Assembly: GCA_025929805.1 (NCBI GenBank)
Contig: JAICPP010000015.1
Span: forward strand, 1 to 25,425
DNA: 25,425 nucleotides
DNA from: Gemmatimonadales bacterium
GTDB lineage: Bacteria > Gemmatimonadota > Gemmatimonadetes > Gemmatimonadales > GWC2-71-9
Reading direction: 5' to 3'
In this document: in pieces, positions 1-6,743 of the stretch
How the letters are laid out: each line of letters starts with the position of its first letter
How positions within the stretch are numbered: the first letter of the stretch is position 1
Made by a program: the position numbers and the translations under genes
Notes under the pieces: generated by a model
The model's input: the letters and a program-made list of their open reading frames with translations, nothing else
What the model was told of the DNA's origin: nothing
Database searches by the model: none

Positions 1-476
1 ACGTCATCGCGACTGACGCCCCGGGCAAAGGCCTTGTCCTTCAGCTTCTTCTTGACGCTGGAAACCTCGAGATCCTGAAGGCTGCGCGAGGGGCGAACCA
101 GGGCGCAGGCTACCAGAAAGCCGGCCAGCTCATCCACGGCGAAGAGCGCGCGGGCCATGGGCGTATCCCGCGGCACACCGCTGTATGTGGCGTGCCCCAG
201 AATGGCGCGCTGCAACGGCTCGGGAAACCCTTGAGAGGCCAGCAGGCGCACGCCCTCAGCGGGATGGCCTGCGGTGGGTGAGTGCTCCGGATTGGGGTAG
301 CGCTCGTAGTCGAAGTCATGCAGCAAGCCCACCAGGCCCCAGCTGTCGGGGTCCTCTCCCGAACGCTCCGCCATTGCCCGCATGGCGATCTCGACCGCGT
401 ACATGTGCTTCCGGAGCGCATCGGATGCGGTGTACTCGTGCATGAGCGCGAGCGCGCGATCGCGGGTCCAGCTCAA
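1..476 (-). CDS. HD-domain (HDIG-like) hydrolase, 3' end outside the window
   Basis: Predicted metal-dependent phosphohydrolase of the HD superfamily; the substrate is unknown. The minus-strand frame reads LSWTRDRALALMHEY at the N-terminus, then a conserved His (RKHMYAVE), the HD doublet in GLLHDFDYERYP, a later His (ILGHATYS) and an Asp in AVDELAGF, the usual spacing of HD ligands. The reading frame is open to position 1, so the C-terminus is missing. The start is TTG at 476-474: it follows an AAAGGAG ribosome-binding site (489-483) by 6 nt, and no ATG lies in frame before the conserved region. It is the last visible gene of a minus-strand group but is separated from DUF6941 by an inverted repeat array. 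Family assignment is confident; function is not. Confidence 0.8.
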   Translation of the reverse strand, partial: MSWTRDRALALMHEYTASDALRKHMYAVEIAMRAMAERSGEDPDSWGLVGLLHDFDYERYPNPEHSPTAGHPAEGVRLLASQGFPEPLQRAILGHATYSGVPRDTPMARALFAVDELAGFLVACALVRPSRSLQDLEVSSVKKKLKDKAFARGVSRDD

Positions 477-511
477 CTGACACTCCTTTGATCGTCGACC
501 TAACCAAAAGC

Positions 512-580
512 GTGAACGGTAACAGTAAAGACGGGGGTCGGGCAGGACCCGTTAACTGTTCACCGTCTACCGTTTACGCC
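512..580. repeat. Inverted pair of degenerate 7-bp arrays (locus 1)
   Basis: The left arm (about 512-535) reads as GTGAACG, GTAACA, GTAAAGACGGG. The right arm (about 551-580), read on the minus strand, gives GTAAACG, GTAGACG, GTGAACA, GTTAACG. The arms are imperfect inverted copies with a loop of roughly 15 nt. The right arm ends at 580, directly next to the stop codon of the DUF6941 gene (583-581). It could fold as a terminator-like hairpin in the minus transcript, but there is no U-tract. The same architecture recurs at four other places in the window. Confidence 0.7.
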
Positions 581-982
581 TTATTGTGCCGGCTGAGGGT
601 AGCCGGCCGAGAGAGCAACTCGGTTGGCCAGCTCCCCGTCCAGACTAATCTCGAAGGCGTATTGACCAGGACGGGGCAGAGGAACATCGAACACCAGGAC
701 GGCCCCGGCTTCGACGTCAACCACCCCTGCGGGTGGCTCCCCGAACTGGACCGTGCCCTCGCCACCCAGCAGCTCACTTCCGCTTTCATCCACAAAGCGG
801 ATTCGGATGGTATGCACCCCGATCTCGGTCCGGCGCCCCCGTACCCGGAGCACGAGGTGGGTTCGAGGATATACCGCCGGGAAGTTCGAGAGCCAGACGT
901 GCTGGAACATGCCCAGCACACTCAGCTTTCCCTGCTGGTCGATCAAGGCGTAGTCGGCGACAACGGCGAAATCGAGATGCAG
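581..982 (-). CDS. DUF6941-like conserved protein
   Basis: A small protein of about 133 residues with no known catalytic function. It resembles the DUF6941 family, whose members typically begin with a segment like 'LDFAVVADYA..DQQGKLSVLGMF', seen here at residues 1-25. The rest is a beta-rich domain with 'VYPRTHLVLRVRG' and a C-terminal 'FDVPLPRPGQYAFEISLDG' segment typical of the group. The start is uncertain. The family-like N-terminus requires a CTG codon at 982-980, two bases after the cyclophilin stop codon, which suggests translational coupling. The first standard start codon is TTG at 946. No clear ribosome-binding site precedes either. It lies downstream of the peptidyl-prolyl isomerase gene on the same transcript. 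Confidence 0.65.
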   Translation of the reverse strand: MHLDFAVVADYALIDQQGKLSVLGMFQHVWLSNFPAVYPRTHLVLRVRGRRTEIGVHTIRIRFVDESGSELLGGEGTVQFGEPPAGVVDVEAGAVLVFDVPLPRPGQYAFEISLDGELANRVALSAGYPQPAQ

Positions 983-983
983 C

Positions 984-1433
984 TCAGTCGACCCGTATGG
1001 ACGTGATGACGTCGTTCTGGCGGATCTGATTCACCACATCCATTCCCTGGGTGACCTGCCCAAACACGGTGTGGACGCGATCGAGGTGGGGCTGGGGACT
1101 ATGGCAGATGAAGAACTGGCTCCCGCCCGTGTCCTTGCCGGCGTGGGCCATCGACAACGTTCCTGCGGTGTGCTTGTGGGTGTTGAGATTGGTCTCGCAT
1201 TTGATCTTGTACCCGGGGCCGCCGGTGCCGACCCGAGGATTATTGGGGTCCTTCGACAGCGGATCCCCACCCTGGATCATGAAGTTGGAGATGACTCGAT
1301 GAAAGCGGGTGCCGTCGTAGAACTCGCTGTTGGCGAGCTTCTCGAAGTTCTGAACCGTATTGGGTACCTCTTGATCGAACAGCTCGGCCTTGATGGTGCC
1401 TTTGCTGGTCGTAATAGTTGCAGTCTTGGTCAC
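984..1433 (-). CDS. Cyclophilin-type peptidyl-prolyl cis-trans isomerase
   Basis: Catalyses cis-trans isomerisation of prolyl bonds and assists protein folding. The 149-residue length is that of a single cytoplasmic PpiB-like cyclophilin domain without a signal peptide. Visible family motifs are GTRFHRVISNFMIQGGDP (residues 41-58; R46 aligns with the catalytic Arg), GTLSMAHAG.DTGGSQFFI in the middle, and HLDRVHTVFGQV near the C-terminus. The start is GTG at 1433-1431. It sits between the DUF255 gene (35-nt gap) and the DUF6941-like gene (no real gap), all on the minus strand, so it is probably cotranscribed. Nothing about it is unusual. Confidence 0.95.
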   Translation of the reverse strand: MTKTATITTSKGTIKAELFDQEVPNTVQNFEKLANSEFYDGTRFHRVISNFMIQGGDPLSKDPNNPRVGTGGPGYKIKCETNLNTHKHTAGTLSMAHAGKDTGGSQFFICHSPQPHLDRVHTVFGQVTQGMDVVNQIRQNDVITSIRVD

Positions 1434-1468
1434 GTCGTTGTCCTGGAAGTTTGAAGGGAGAAATGTAA

Positions 1469-3547
1469 TTAAGCCGCAACCGACCGCAGCGATTCGAGCG
1501 TTGCCTGCCAGGCCGCGACATCACCGGCCGGCTGCAGGCAACTGGCTCCAGTGCAGGCATATCCCCGGGGCGACTGACCGGCCGCCAGCATGCCTCGGAC
1601 CGCCTGAGGCAAGGGGTGTCGATCGGCATCCCGTGGCGTAACCCGTTGGACGATTCGGCGGGGAATGAACCCGGCCAGGGCCAGCCGATGCATCGCTTCA
1701 ACATTCTCATCGTGTGCGTCACCGACCACCACAAGATGGGTCGCGGGGTTCAGCTGCCAGTCGGCGGCAAGCAGATAGGTTGAAGCATAGAGCCCCAGCT
1801 CGCCGGCCCGGCCCGCAAAGGCGGACACCAGCTCCATGCCCCGTTCCTTCCATCGAGACTGTGCAGTGAGCTCATGCAGGCGAAAGGCGACGATTCCTGC
1901 CACTGCATTGGGCGAGGGTGTGGGAGTATCCTGGATAGGTTTGGCGCGAGCGGGAAGCAAACCGGCTTCATCTGGACGGCCTCTTGCGGTATCGAAGAGC
2001 CCGCCGGTCTCATGGTCCCAGTACTCGTTCCAGACCCGCTCCATTATTCGCTCGGCCCATTCCAGCCACTCGCGATCGCTGGTCAGCTCGTAGGCATCGA
2101 GGGCGGCTGCCGCGACCTGCACCTGGTCATCCAGTAATCCGGTCACGCCTTCTGGCGTGTGGGGGACGGCATCAGCCTCGGTGCTCTCCTGGCGCAGGCG
2201 CTGCAGGGTGAGCAGACCATGGCCACTCGCCCATTCATCACCCAGCACGCTCCCCGCGCGCAGCATGGCTGAGGCCATCATGGCGTTCCAATTGGTGTAC
2301 CGGGTGCGGTCCACGAACGGTGCCCTCCGCCGAGCCCGTTCGAGCCGGAGCTTGGCCTGAGCCGATCGGAGCAGCAGCTCGGTTTCCTCCTCGGTGCGTC
2401 CGCTGCGCAGAGCGATCTTGGGCACGGAGGCCGCGACATAGAGCACGTTCTTCCCGGGATTGTGATGCATTTCCCCCGCGGTGCCGATATCGTAATACGC
2501 CGCGGCAACCTCGAGCTCGTCGGGCGTCAGCACCGCTGCGGCTTCGTCCCGAGTCCAGGTGAAGTAGTCGCCATCGTCTTCCAATCCAACATCGGCATCC
2601 TGGCTGGCGGCATAGCCGCCTTCCGGATCCGAGGCAACCTCGCGCACCCAGTGGATGAGGCCTCGTGCTACATCGGCGTATTCCCCGGTTCCGAATAGCG
2701 CGTAGGCATCCACATAGTTCTTCAGCAGCTCGGAGTTGTCGTAGGACATCTTCTCGAAATGCGGAACGATCCACTTGGCATCCACACTGTAGCGGTGAAA
2801 TCCGCCCCCGAGCTGGTCGTGCATTCCCCCGCGGGCCATTCCCTGCAGCGTCCGATCGATGATGGTACGGAGCTGGTCGGACGGCTGGTCGTACCAGCGA
2901 TGGAGCAACAGGGTAATGGCACTGGTGTGGGGAAACTTGGGCTGGCTTCCAAAGCCGCCGTTCACGGGATCGAAGGCGCGAGCCATGTGCGTCGCCGCGT
3001 CGTCCAGCAGCGCGGCGGAGACTTCCCCCCGTGCTCCTTCATCGAGATGTTCGTCGAGCGCGCGACGGATTGCCTGAGCCTGAGCCTGGACCTGGTCCCG
3101 CCGGCCGCGATAGGCCTGAAGTACGCTCTCCAGCACGGAGCGGAAGCCCGGTCGTCCATACTTGCCGTCGGGAGGGAAGTAGGTCCCCCCGAAGAACACC
3201 TCGCCATTCGGGGTAAGGAAGGCGGTCAATGGCCAGCCTCCCTGCTGGGTCAGGGTCTGAACCGCTCGCTGGTACCGGGCATCTACGTCAGGACGCTCAT
3301 CCCGGTCCACCTTGATGCAGACGAAATGTTCGTTCAGGAACGCGGCCAGGTCCGGGTTTTCATAGGACTCACCATCCATCACATGGCACCAGTGACACCA
3401 CACCGCGCCGATGTCGAGCAGCACCGGCTTGTCGGAAGCCTGCGCCGCGGCAAAGGCTTCCTGTCCCCAGGGATACCAGTGGATGGGCTGATGGGCAGCG
3501 GATTGGAGATAGGCCGATGGGGACTGGGCCAGGCGATTGGTCGACAT
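1469..3547 (-). CDS. Thioredoxin-like DUF255 protein (YyaL / SSP411 family)
   Basis: A 692-residue protein with an N-terminal thioredoxin-like DUF255 domain (about residues 1-170) followed by a long six-hairpin (alpha/alpha-toroid) region resembling N-acylglucosamine epimerase folds. The redox-type motif is C51-H-W-C54 in 'GAVWCHWCHVM', followed by 'IKVDRDERPDVD' and 'GGWPLTAFLTPNGEVFFGGTYFPP', all hallmarks of this family. No signal peptide is seen, so it is cytoplasmic. The cellular role of the family is poorly defined; related eukaryotic proteins are called SPATA20. The start is ATG at 3547, divergent from the Ni/Co transporter with 71 bp between the two starts. Full length for the family. 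Confidence 0.93.
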   Translation of the reverse strand: MSTNRLAQSPSAYLQSAAHQPIHWYPWGQEAFAAAQASDKPVLLDIGAVWCHWCHVMDGESYENPDLAAFLNEHFVCIKVDRDERPDVDARYQRAVQTLTQQGGWPLTAFLTPNGEVFFGGTYFPPDGKYGRPGFRSVLESVLQAYRGRRDQVQAQAQAIRRALDEHLDEGARGEVSAALLDDAATHMARAFDPVNGGFGSQPKFPHTSAITLLLHRWYDQPSDQLRTIIDRTLQGMARGGMHDQLGGGFHRYSVDAKWIVPHFEKMSYDNSELLKNYVDAYALFGTGEYADVARGLIHWVREVASDPEGGYAASQDADVGLEDDGDYFTWTRDEAAAVLTPDELEVAAAYYDIGTAGEMHHNPGKNVLYVAASVPKIALRSGRTEEETELLLRSAQAKLRLERARRRAPFVDRTRYTNWNAMMASAMLRAGSVLGDEWASGHGLLTLQRLRQESTEADAVPHTPEGVTGLLDDQVQVAAAALDAYELTSDREWLEWAERIMERVWNEYWDHETGGLFDTARGRPDEAGLLPARAKPIQDTPTPSPNAVAGIVAFRLHELTAQSRWKERGMELVSAFAGRAGELGLYASTYLLAADWQLNPATHLVVVGDAHDENVEAMHRLALAGFIPRRIVQRVTPRDADRHPLPQAVRGMLAAGQSPRGYACTGASCLQPAGDVAAWQATLESLRSVAA

Positions 3548-3593
3548 GCGCGGGAATTTATCCGGCTGTTCGGAATGGTGTCGGTGATTTTCG

Positions 3594-3612
3594 ACCGGGT
3601 ACCCGGTATAAT
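3594..3612 (+). promoter_or_regulatory. Palindromic operator candidate overlapping a TATAAT box
   Basis: A perfect 14-bp palindrome, ACCGGGTACCCGGT (3594-3607), shares its last T with a consensus TATAAT hexamer (3607-3612). Counting the usual 6 nt from the -10 box puts the transcription start at 3619, exactly the G of the GTG start codon of the transporter, which suggests a leaderless mRNA. No good -35 box is visible. A dyad touching the -10 element is where a repressor would act. Its regulator is unknown, although a metal-responsive protein would suit the neighbour. Confidence 0.5.
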
Positions 3613-3618
3613 GCTGCG

Positions 3619-4332
3619 GTGCTGACTCCTCTTCTCATGGCTATCCTCCTGGGTTTACGTCACGCCACGGACCCGGATCACCTCACCGCTGTTTCCACTC
3701 TGCTCCTGAACGAGAATCAGGGCGGCCACCGCCGCGCTGCCCTGCTGGGCCTGAGCTGGGGATTGGGGCACGGCACCACGCTGGTGGCATTCGGGCTTCC
3801 CGTTGTTCTCTTCAGCAGCTTCCTGACCGATCCCGTCCAACGATCGGCCGAAGTGCTGATTGGCGTCGTCATCGTCCTGCTGGCCGCCCGCCTGCTGGTG
3901 CGCTGGAAGCGAGGCTATTTCCACGCGCACCCACATAGTCATGGCTCGATTCTTCATGTCCATCCCCACGTTCATGAGCACGCGTCGGGGGAAGAGCACC
4001 CGATTCACCACTCACATTCGCATGCCGAGGGTCTCGGGGGCTCGCCGGTGCAGTCGTTCGGGATCGGCTTGCTGCATGGGATCGGGGGTTCTGCCGGAGC
4101 AGCAGTCCTGCTGATGGGCGCCGTGGGTGGGAGAGCGGAAGGCGTACTGGCACTGCTGGTGTTTGCTGCCGCCACCGCCGGTTCGATGGCCGTCCTGTCC
4201 ATGGGCGTCGCCTACATGTTGGCTCGCCAAGGAATCCAGCACCGCTTGTCGGAGCTGGTGCCGGTCATTGGAACAGCCGGTGTGATCTTTGGGGTCTGGT
4301 ATTCGCTCGGTGCGCTCCAGGGTTGGACGTGA
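3619..4332 (+). CDS. Nickel/cobalt transporter-like membrane protein (NiCoT/NicO superfamily)
   Basis: A predicted integral membrane carrier for Ni2+ or Co2+, 237 residues. The signature H15-A-T-D-P-D-H21 in the first helix matches the H-x4-D-H metal-binding motif of NiCoT/UreH-like transporters. A cytoplasm- or periplasm-facing loop at residues 102-135 holds 14 histidines. About six hydrophobic segments are seen, and a second conserved motif, GLLHGIGGSAGAAVLL, follows the loop. The GTG at 3619 is chosen because translation from it begins directly with the first helix. The frame is open further upstream, but that stretch looks like non-coding promoter DNA. The metal specificity and transport direction cannot be decided. 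A nickel enzyme is not visible nearby. Confidence 0.85.
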   Translation: MLTPLLMAILLGLRHATDPDHLTAVSTLLLNENQGGHRRAALLGLSWGLGHGTTLVAFGLPVVLFSSFLTDPVQRSAEVLIGVVIVLLAARLLVRWKRGYFHAHPHSHGSILHVHPHVHEHASGEEHPIHHSHSHAEGLGGSPVQSFGIGLLHGIGGSAGAAVLLMGAVGGRAEGVLALLVFAAATAGSMAVLSMGVAYMLARQGIQHRLSELVPVIGTAGVIFGVWYSLGALQGWT

Positions 4333-4355
4333 GCTCAGATTTGAGGACAGGCCGC

Positions 4356-4787
4356 CTATTTGTGGCTCAGTGAATAGACGTAAGCGGCTACCGCCCTGAC
4401 GTCGTCCTCACTGAGTGTGCCGCCTCCTTTGGGGGGCATGGCAATACCACTCTTAGCCTTCTCCTTGGGCACACCCTGCGTCACCTGGGCAACGATCTCC
4501 TCGAAGCTCCCTTTGCTGTGAACCCATTCTGAATCCGTGAGATTCGGCCCCACCGAGCCTTCTGCCTTGGAACCATGACACGCGTAGCAGTTGCCCGGCC
4601 CTGAATAGATCTTCTCGCCTTGGGCGATCAACTCGGGCGTGACCGCGGCCGCCGGCGCGGCTGCGGCGGAGTCGGTCTTAGAAGGTGTGGGAGTGGTTGC
4701 CTTCTCCGGTGTACCCTGAGCAACCAGTGGAACAGCCGTGGTCAACGCGAGGGTGGCCATGATGCTCACCGTGGTCGCGAGGTTCAT
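4356..4787 (-). CDS. Exported class I c-type cytochrome
   Basis: A small electron carrier with one covalently bound haem. The 143-residue precursor has a signal peptide (residues 1 to about 23, ending VPLVAQ) and then an Ala/Thr/Pro-rich linker (about 25-50). The cytochrome domain has the haem-binding C67-Y-A-C-H71 and a probable axial Met in 'SGIAMPPKGGG'. The C-terminal helix 'DDVRAVAAYVYSLSH' is typical of this class. The start is ATG at 4787, preceded by an AGGAG site. It is convergent with the Ni/Co transporter (23 bp between the stops) and lies downstream of the OmpA-like gene. Its redox partner is unknown; it could serve any respiratory chain, including XoxF electron flow, but nothing links it directly. 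Confidence 0.92.
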   Translation of the reverse strand: MNLATTVSIMATLALTTAVPLVAQGTPEKATTPTPSKTDSAAAAPAAAVTPELIAQGEKIYSGPGNCYACHGSKAEGSVGPNLTDSEWVHSKGSFEEIVAQVTQGVPKEKAKSGIAMPPKGGGTLSEDDVRAVAAYVYSLSHK

Positions 4788-4856
4788 CCAACACTCCTGG
4801 TGGGGAAGGGATTCTTTAGGATACCCCTAGGTGAGAAGCGGTCAAGCTCTTGCTCT

Positions 4857-6371
4857 TCAAGGCTCCGGCGGCAGGGGCCGGATTTCCACCCGGCGATTGG
4901 CTGCCCGTCCCCGGGGCGTGGTATCCGGCGTTCGCGGTGAGGTCGCGCCGTACCCCCTGGCCACCATCTGCTGGAACGGCACTCCCTTGGCGACGAGGTA
5001 GTTGCGGACCGCCTCCGCGCGGAGAGTGGAGAGGTGTTGGTTGTCCGCCGATGTTCCTGCGTTGTCGGTGTGCCCGCCGATCTCGACCCGAAGCGTCGGA
5101 GTTGCCAGCAGCACCTTGGCAACGGAATCGAGCTCGACATACGAGCCCGGCTGCAGTCGGGCACTGCCGGACTCGAACGTAACGCCTTCGAGCACCATGG
5201 GTGCCCCGGTGGGCTGGGCGGGCCGTGCGGGGGTTGCCGCTCGAGGAGCAGGTACCGCCGGCGGCGGAGCTGCTGCGGTGTCGGTCGGAGGTGGTGTGAC
5301 GGGCTGCCTGGGCTGCTGCCCGGATACGCACCCTCTCGAGTTCACCGTGGCGCCGATAGGCGAGCGGGGGCACCGGTCCAGGCCATCGAGCACACCATCG
5401 GCATCCTCGTCGCCGGGACAGCCGAGAGCATCAACCACGGCACCCTTCGGGGTGGCGGAGCATCGATCCAGGCCGTCGGCAATGCCGTCGCCATCGCTGT
5501 CGCGGGGGCATCCCGTCGCGTCCACCAGAACCCCCGAAGGACTATCGGGGCACTTGTCGATCCCATCGGGAATGTTGTCCTGGTCGCTGTCCCGGGTGCA
5601 GCCAATCGCATCGACGATGGCGCCCAGCGCGGTGTTGGGGCACCGATCGATGCCGTTGGCCACGCCATCGCCGTCATTGTCAGCCGGACATCCCAAATCG
5701 TTTACCTGGGCGCCTGCCGGCGTATTCGCGCAACGGTCGCGATTGTTGAGAATGCCATCGCCATCGCTGTCCGGAATGGGCTTGCTGCCGAGCATCAAGC
5801 TGACCCCGACGCTCACACCGAAGTTCGAGAGCGCCTCCGGTTGATTTTCGCTGCTAACCCGGTTGAGCGCACCCTCCCCTCGTATTAGTACCAGCGGGGT
5901 GACTCCTACTCGGAACCCCAATCCCGCGACCAGCCCGCCCCCTCGACCACAGGTGATCGGGTCGGGCGGTGAGGCAGACGGGCATGAGCCAAAGCTGGTA
6001 GAGCCATAGCCGAGCTTGAGATAGGCCGAGTTGGAGGTTCCCAGGAGCAGGTTGTACAGAGCCGAGGCCGATAAGGAAGTCACATCGGCCTGGTCGGGGC
6101 TCGTCCTATCCTTGGGGTTGGACACCGCAGCTTCACCCTCGAGCGAGAAGTTGAGGGGGAGCCAGACTCCGCCTCGCAGGATGAAACCGGCCGCTCCCTT
6201 CAGCTCGGCTCGGTCGCCGAAGTTCTGGTACGCGCCGGCCGCTCCCACCTCGAAGCGATGACGGCGTTCCTGACCCTCTGCAGTCGAGGTAAGGGCAAGG
6301 CTAAAGACAAGAGCGCCCAGGAGCGGCAGCACCCGGGCCATCCCCGTTGCAGGGTACCGATAGGTCAGCAT
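4857..6371 (-). CDS. OmpA-family outer-membrane protein with five TSP3-like calcium-binding repeats
   Basis: A 504-residue cell-envelope protein. The domains in order are: signal peptide (to about residue 33, STAEGQ), a beta-barrel-like domain (about 37-197), five exactly 30-residue thrombospondin type 3-like repeats (201-348) with D-x-D-x-D-x calcium loops such as DSDGDGI and DNDGDGV, a Pro/Ala-rich linker (350-391), and a C-terminal OmpA peptidoglycan-binding domain (392-500) with GGHTDNAGT and NRRVEIRPL. It probably anchors the outer membrane to peptidoglycan. The start is ATG at 6371; M11 is an alternative that gives a more compact signal peptide. It is divergent from the selenoprotein gene, with about 130 bp between the two starts. 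Confidence 0.93.
   Translation of the reverse strand: MLTYRYPATGMARVLPLLGALVFSLALTSTAEGQERRHRFEVGAAGAYQNFGDRAELKGAAGFILRGGVWLPLNFSLEGEAAVSNPKDRTSPDQADVTSLSASALYNLLLGTSNSAYLKLGYGSTSFGSCPSASPPDPITCGRGGGLVAGLGFRVGVTPLVLIRGEGALNRVSSENQPEALSNFGVSVGVSLMLGSKPIPDSDGDGILNNRDRCANTPAGAQVNDLGCPADNDGDGVANGIDRCPNTALGAIVDAIGCTRDSDQDNIPDGIDKCPDSPSGVLVDATGCPRDSDGDGIADGLDRCSATPKGAVVDALGCPGDEDADGVLDGLDRCPRSPIGATVNSRGCVSGQQPRQPVTPPPTDTAAAPPPAVPAPRAATPARPAQPTGAPMVLEGVTFESGSARLQPGSYVELDSVAKVLLATPTLRVEIGGHTDNAGTSADNQHLSTLRAEAVRNYLVAKGVPFQQMVARGYGATSPRTPDTTPRGRAANRRVEIRPLPPEP
5328..5771 (-). repeat. Five in-frame 90-bp repeats encoding TSP3-like calcium loops
   Basis: Within the OmpA-like gene, residues 201-348 comprise five units starting at 201, 231, 261, 291 and 321. 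Each has the pattern D-x-D-x-D-x-(I/V)-x-(D/N)-x-x-D-(R/K)-C and ends in GC. The period is exactly 30 codons, and each unit carries two cysteines that could form intra- or inter-repeat disulfides. Sequence divergence between units is considerable, so this is an old duplication rather than a recent slippage product. Confidence 0.85.
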
Positions 6372-6503
6372 GGATCAAATAGATACGAATATGAAGGCGG
6401 ACTGACAAGGAGCGGCGTCACAGCGTTGTGTCCCCTTGGCATCTTCTCCCTGCGCCACTACGATTCGCGCGGTTCGGATCTCCCTTCGGATAGGCATTCG
6501 CCA

Positions 6504-6740
6504 ATGCTCGTGACGATCCAGTATTGCGTTGTATGAAACTATCAGCCCCGAGCTGCCAGTTTGGCGGCCGAGCTGAAGCAGGCATTTCCCCACGCCGAGG
6601 TGCGGCTGGTGCAGGCGTCAGGCGGCTTGTTCGAGGTGTCGGTCGATGGACAGCTGGTCTTCTCGAAGAAGGCACTCCGCAGGCATGCGGCGCCGGGAGA
6701 GGTTCTGCAGGCCATCGAGCGGATGAGAAGTGGAAAGTGA
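6504..6740 (+). CDS. SelW/Rdx-family selenoprotein with in-frame UGA (CxxU motif)
   Basis: A thioredoxin-like redox protein of the SelT/SelW/SelH (Rdx) family, 78 residues if UGA at 6534-6536 is read as selenocysteine. The N-terminus reads MLVTIQYC-V-V-U-NYQPRAA, so the redox motif is C8-V-V-U11, exactly where family members carry CxxC or CxxU. Downstream come SLAAELKQAFP, a GGLFEVSVDGQLVFSK hairpin and a C-terminal helix with 'PGEVLQAIE', all standard for the family. A SECIS-like hairpin lies just after the UGA (separate entry). It ends 3 nt before pfkA, so the two are probably cotranscribed. A standard gene caller would truncate or miss it. The alternative, a pseudogene with a TGC/TGT-to-TGA change, is less likely because the rest of the frame is intact. 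The sel genes are not in this window. Confidence 0.82.
6543..6575 (+). promoter_or_regulatory. Bacterial SECIS-like hairpin downstream of the UGA codon
   Basis: The lower stem is CAGC (6543-6546) with GCTG (6572-6575). An asymmetric internal loop follows, then an upper stem of GCTGCC (6552-6557) with GGCGGC (6563-6568), all paired with one G-U. The apical loop is AGTTT (6558-6562). The loop begins 21 nt after the UGA and has a G at its second position. Both agree with what is known of bacterial SECIS elements (loop about 16-37 nt downstream, G among the first loop bases). Caution: the same bases encode the conserved AASLAAEL peptide, so part of the pairing may be coincidental. Confidence 0.65.
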
Positions 6741-6743
6741 CTG

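Noticed and set aside
2759..3625. 288-codon plus-strand frame opposite the DUF255 gene
   Set aside because: It is the antisense shadow of a well-conserved gene with clear domain motifs on the minus strand.
5002..5888. Long plus-strand frames opposite the OmpA/TSP3 gene
   Set aside because: Periodic antisense of the 90-bp repeats; no family resemblance.
6504..6740. SelW-like gene as a pseudogene or a frameshift
   Set aside because: One frame carries the full family sequence on both sides, the only interruption is TGA at the Cys/Sec position, and a suitable hairpin follows. Not fully excluded.
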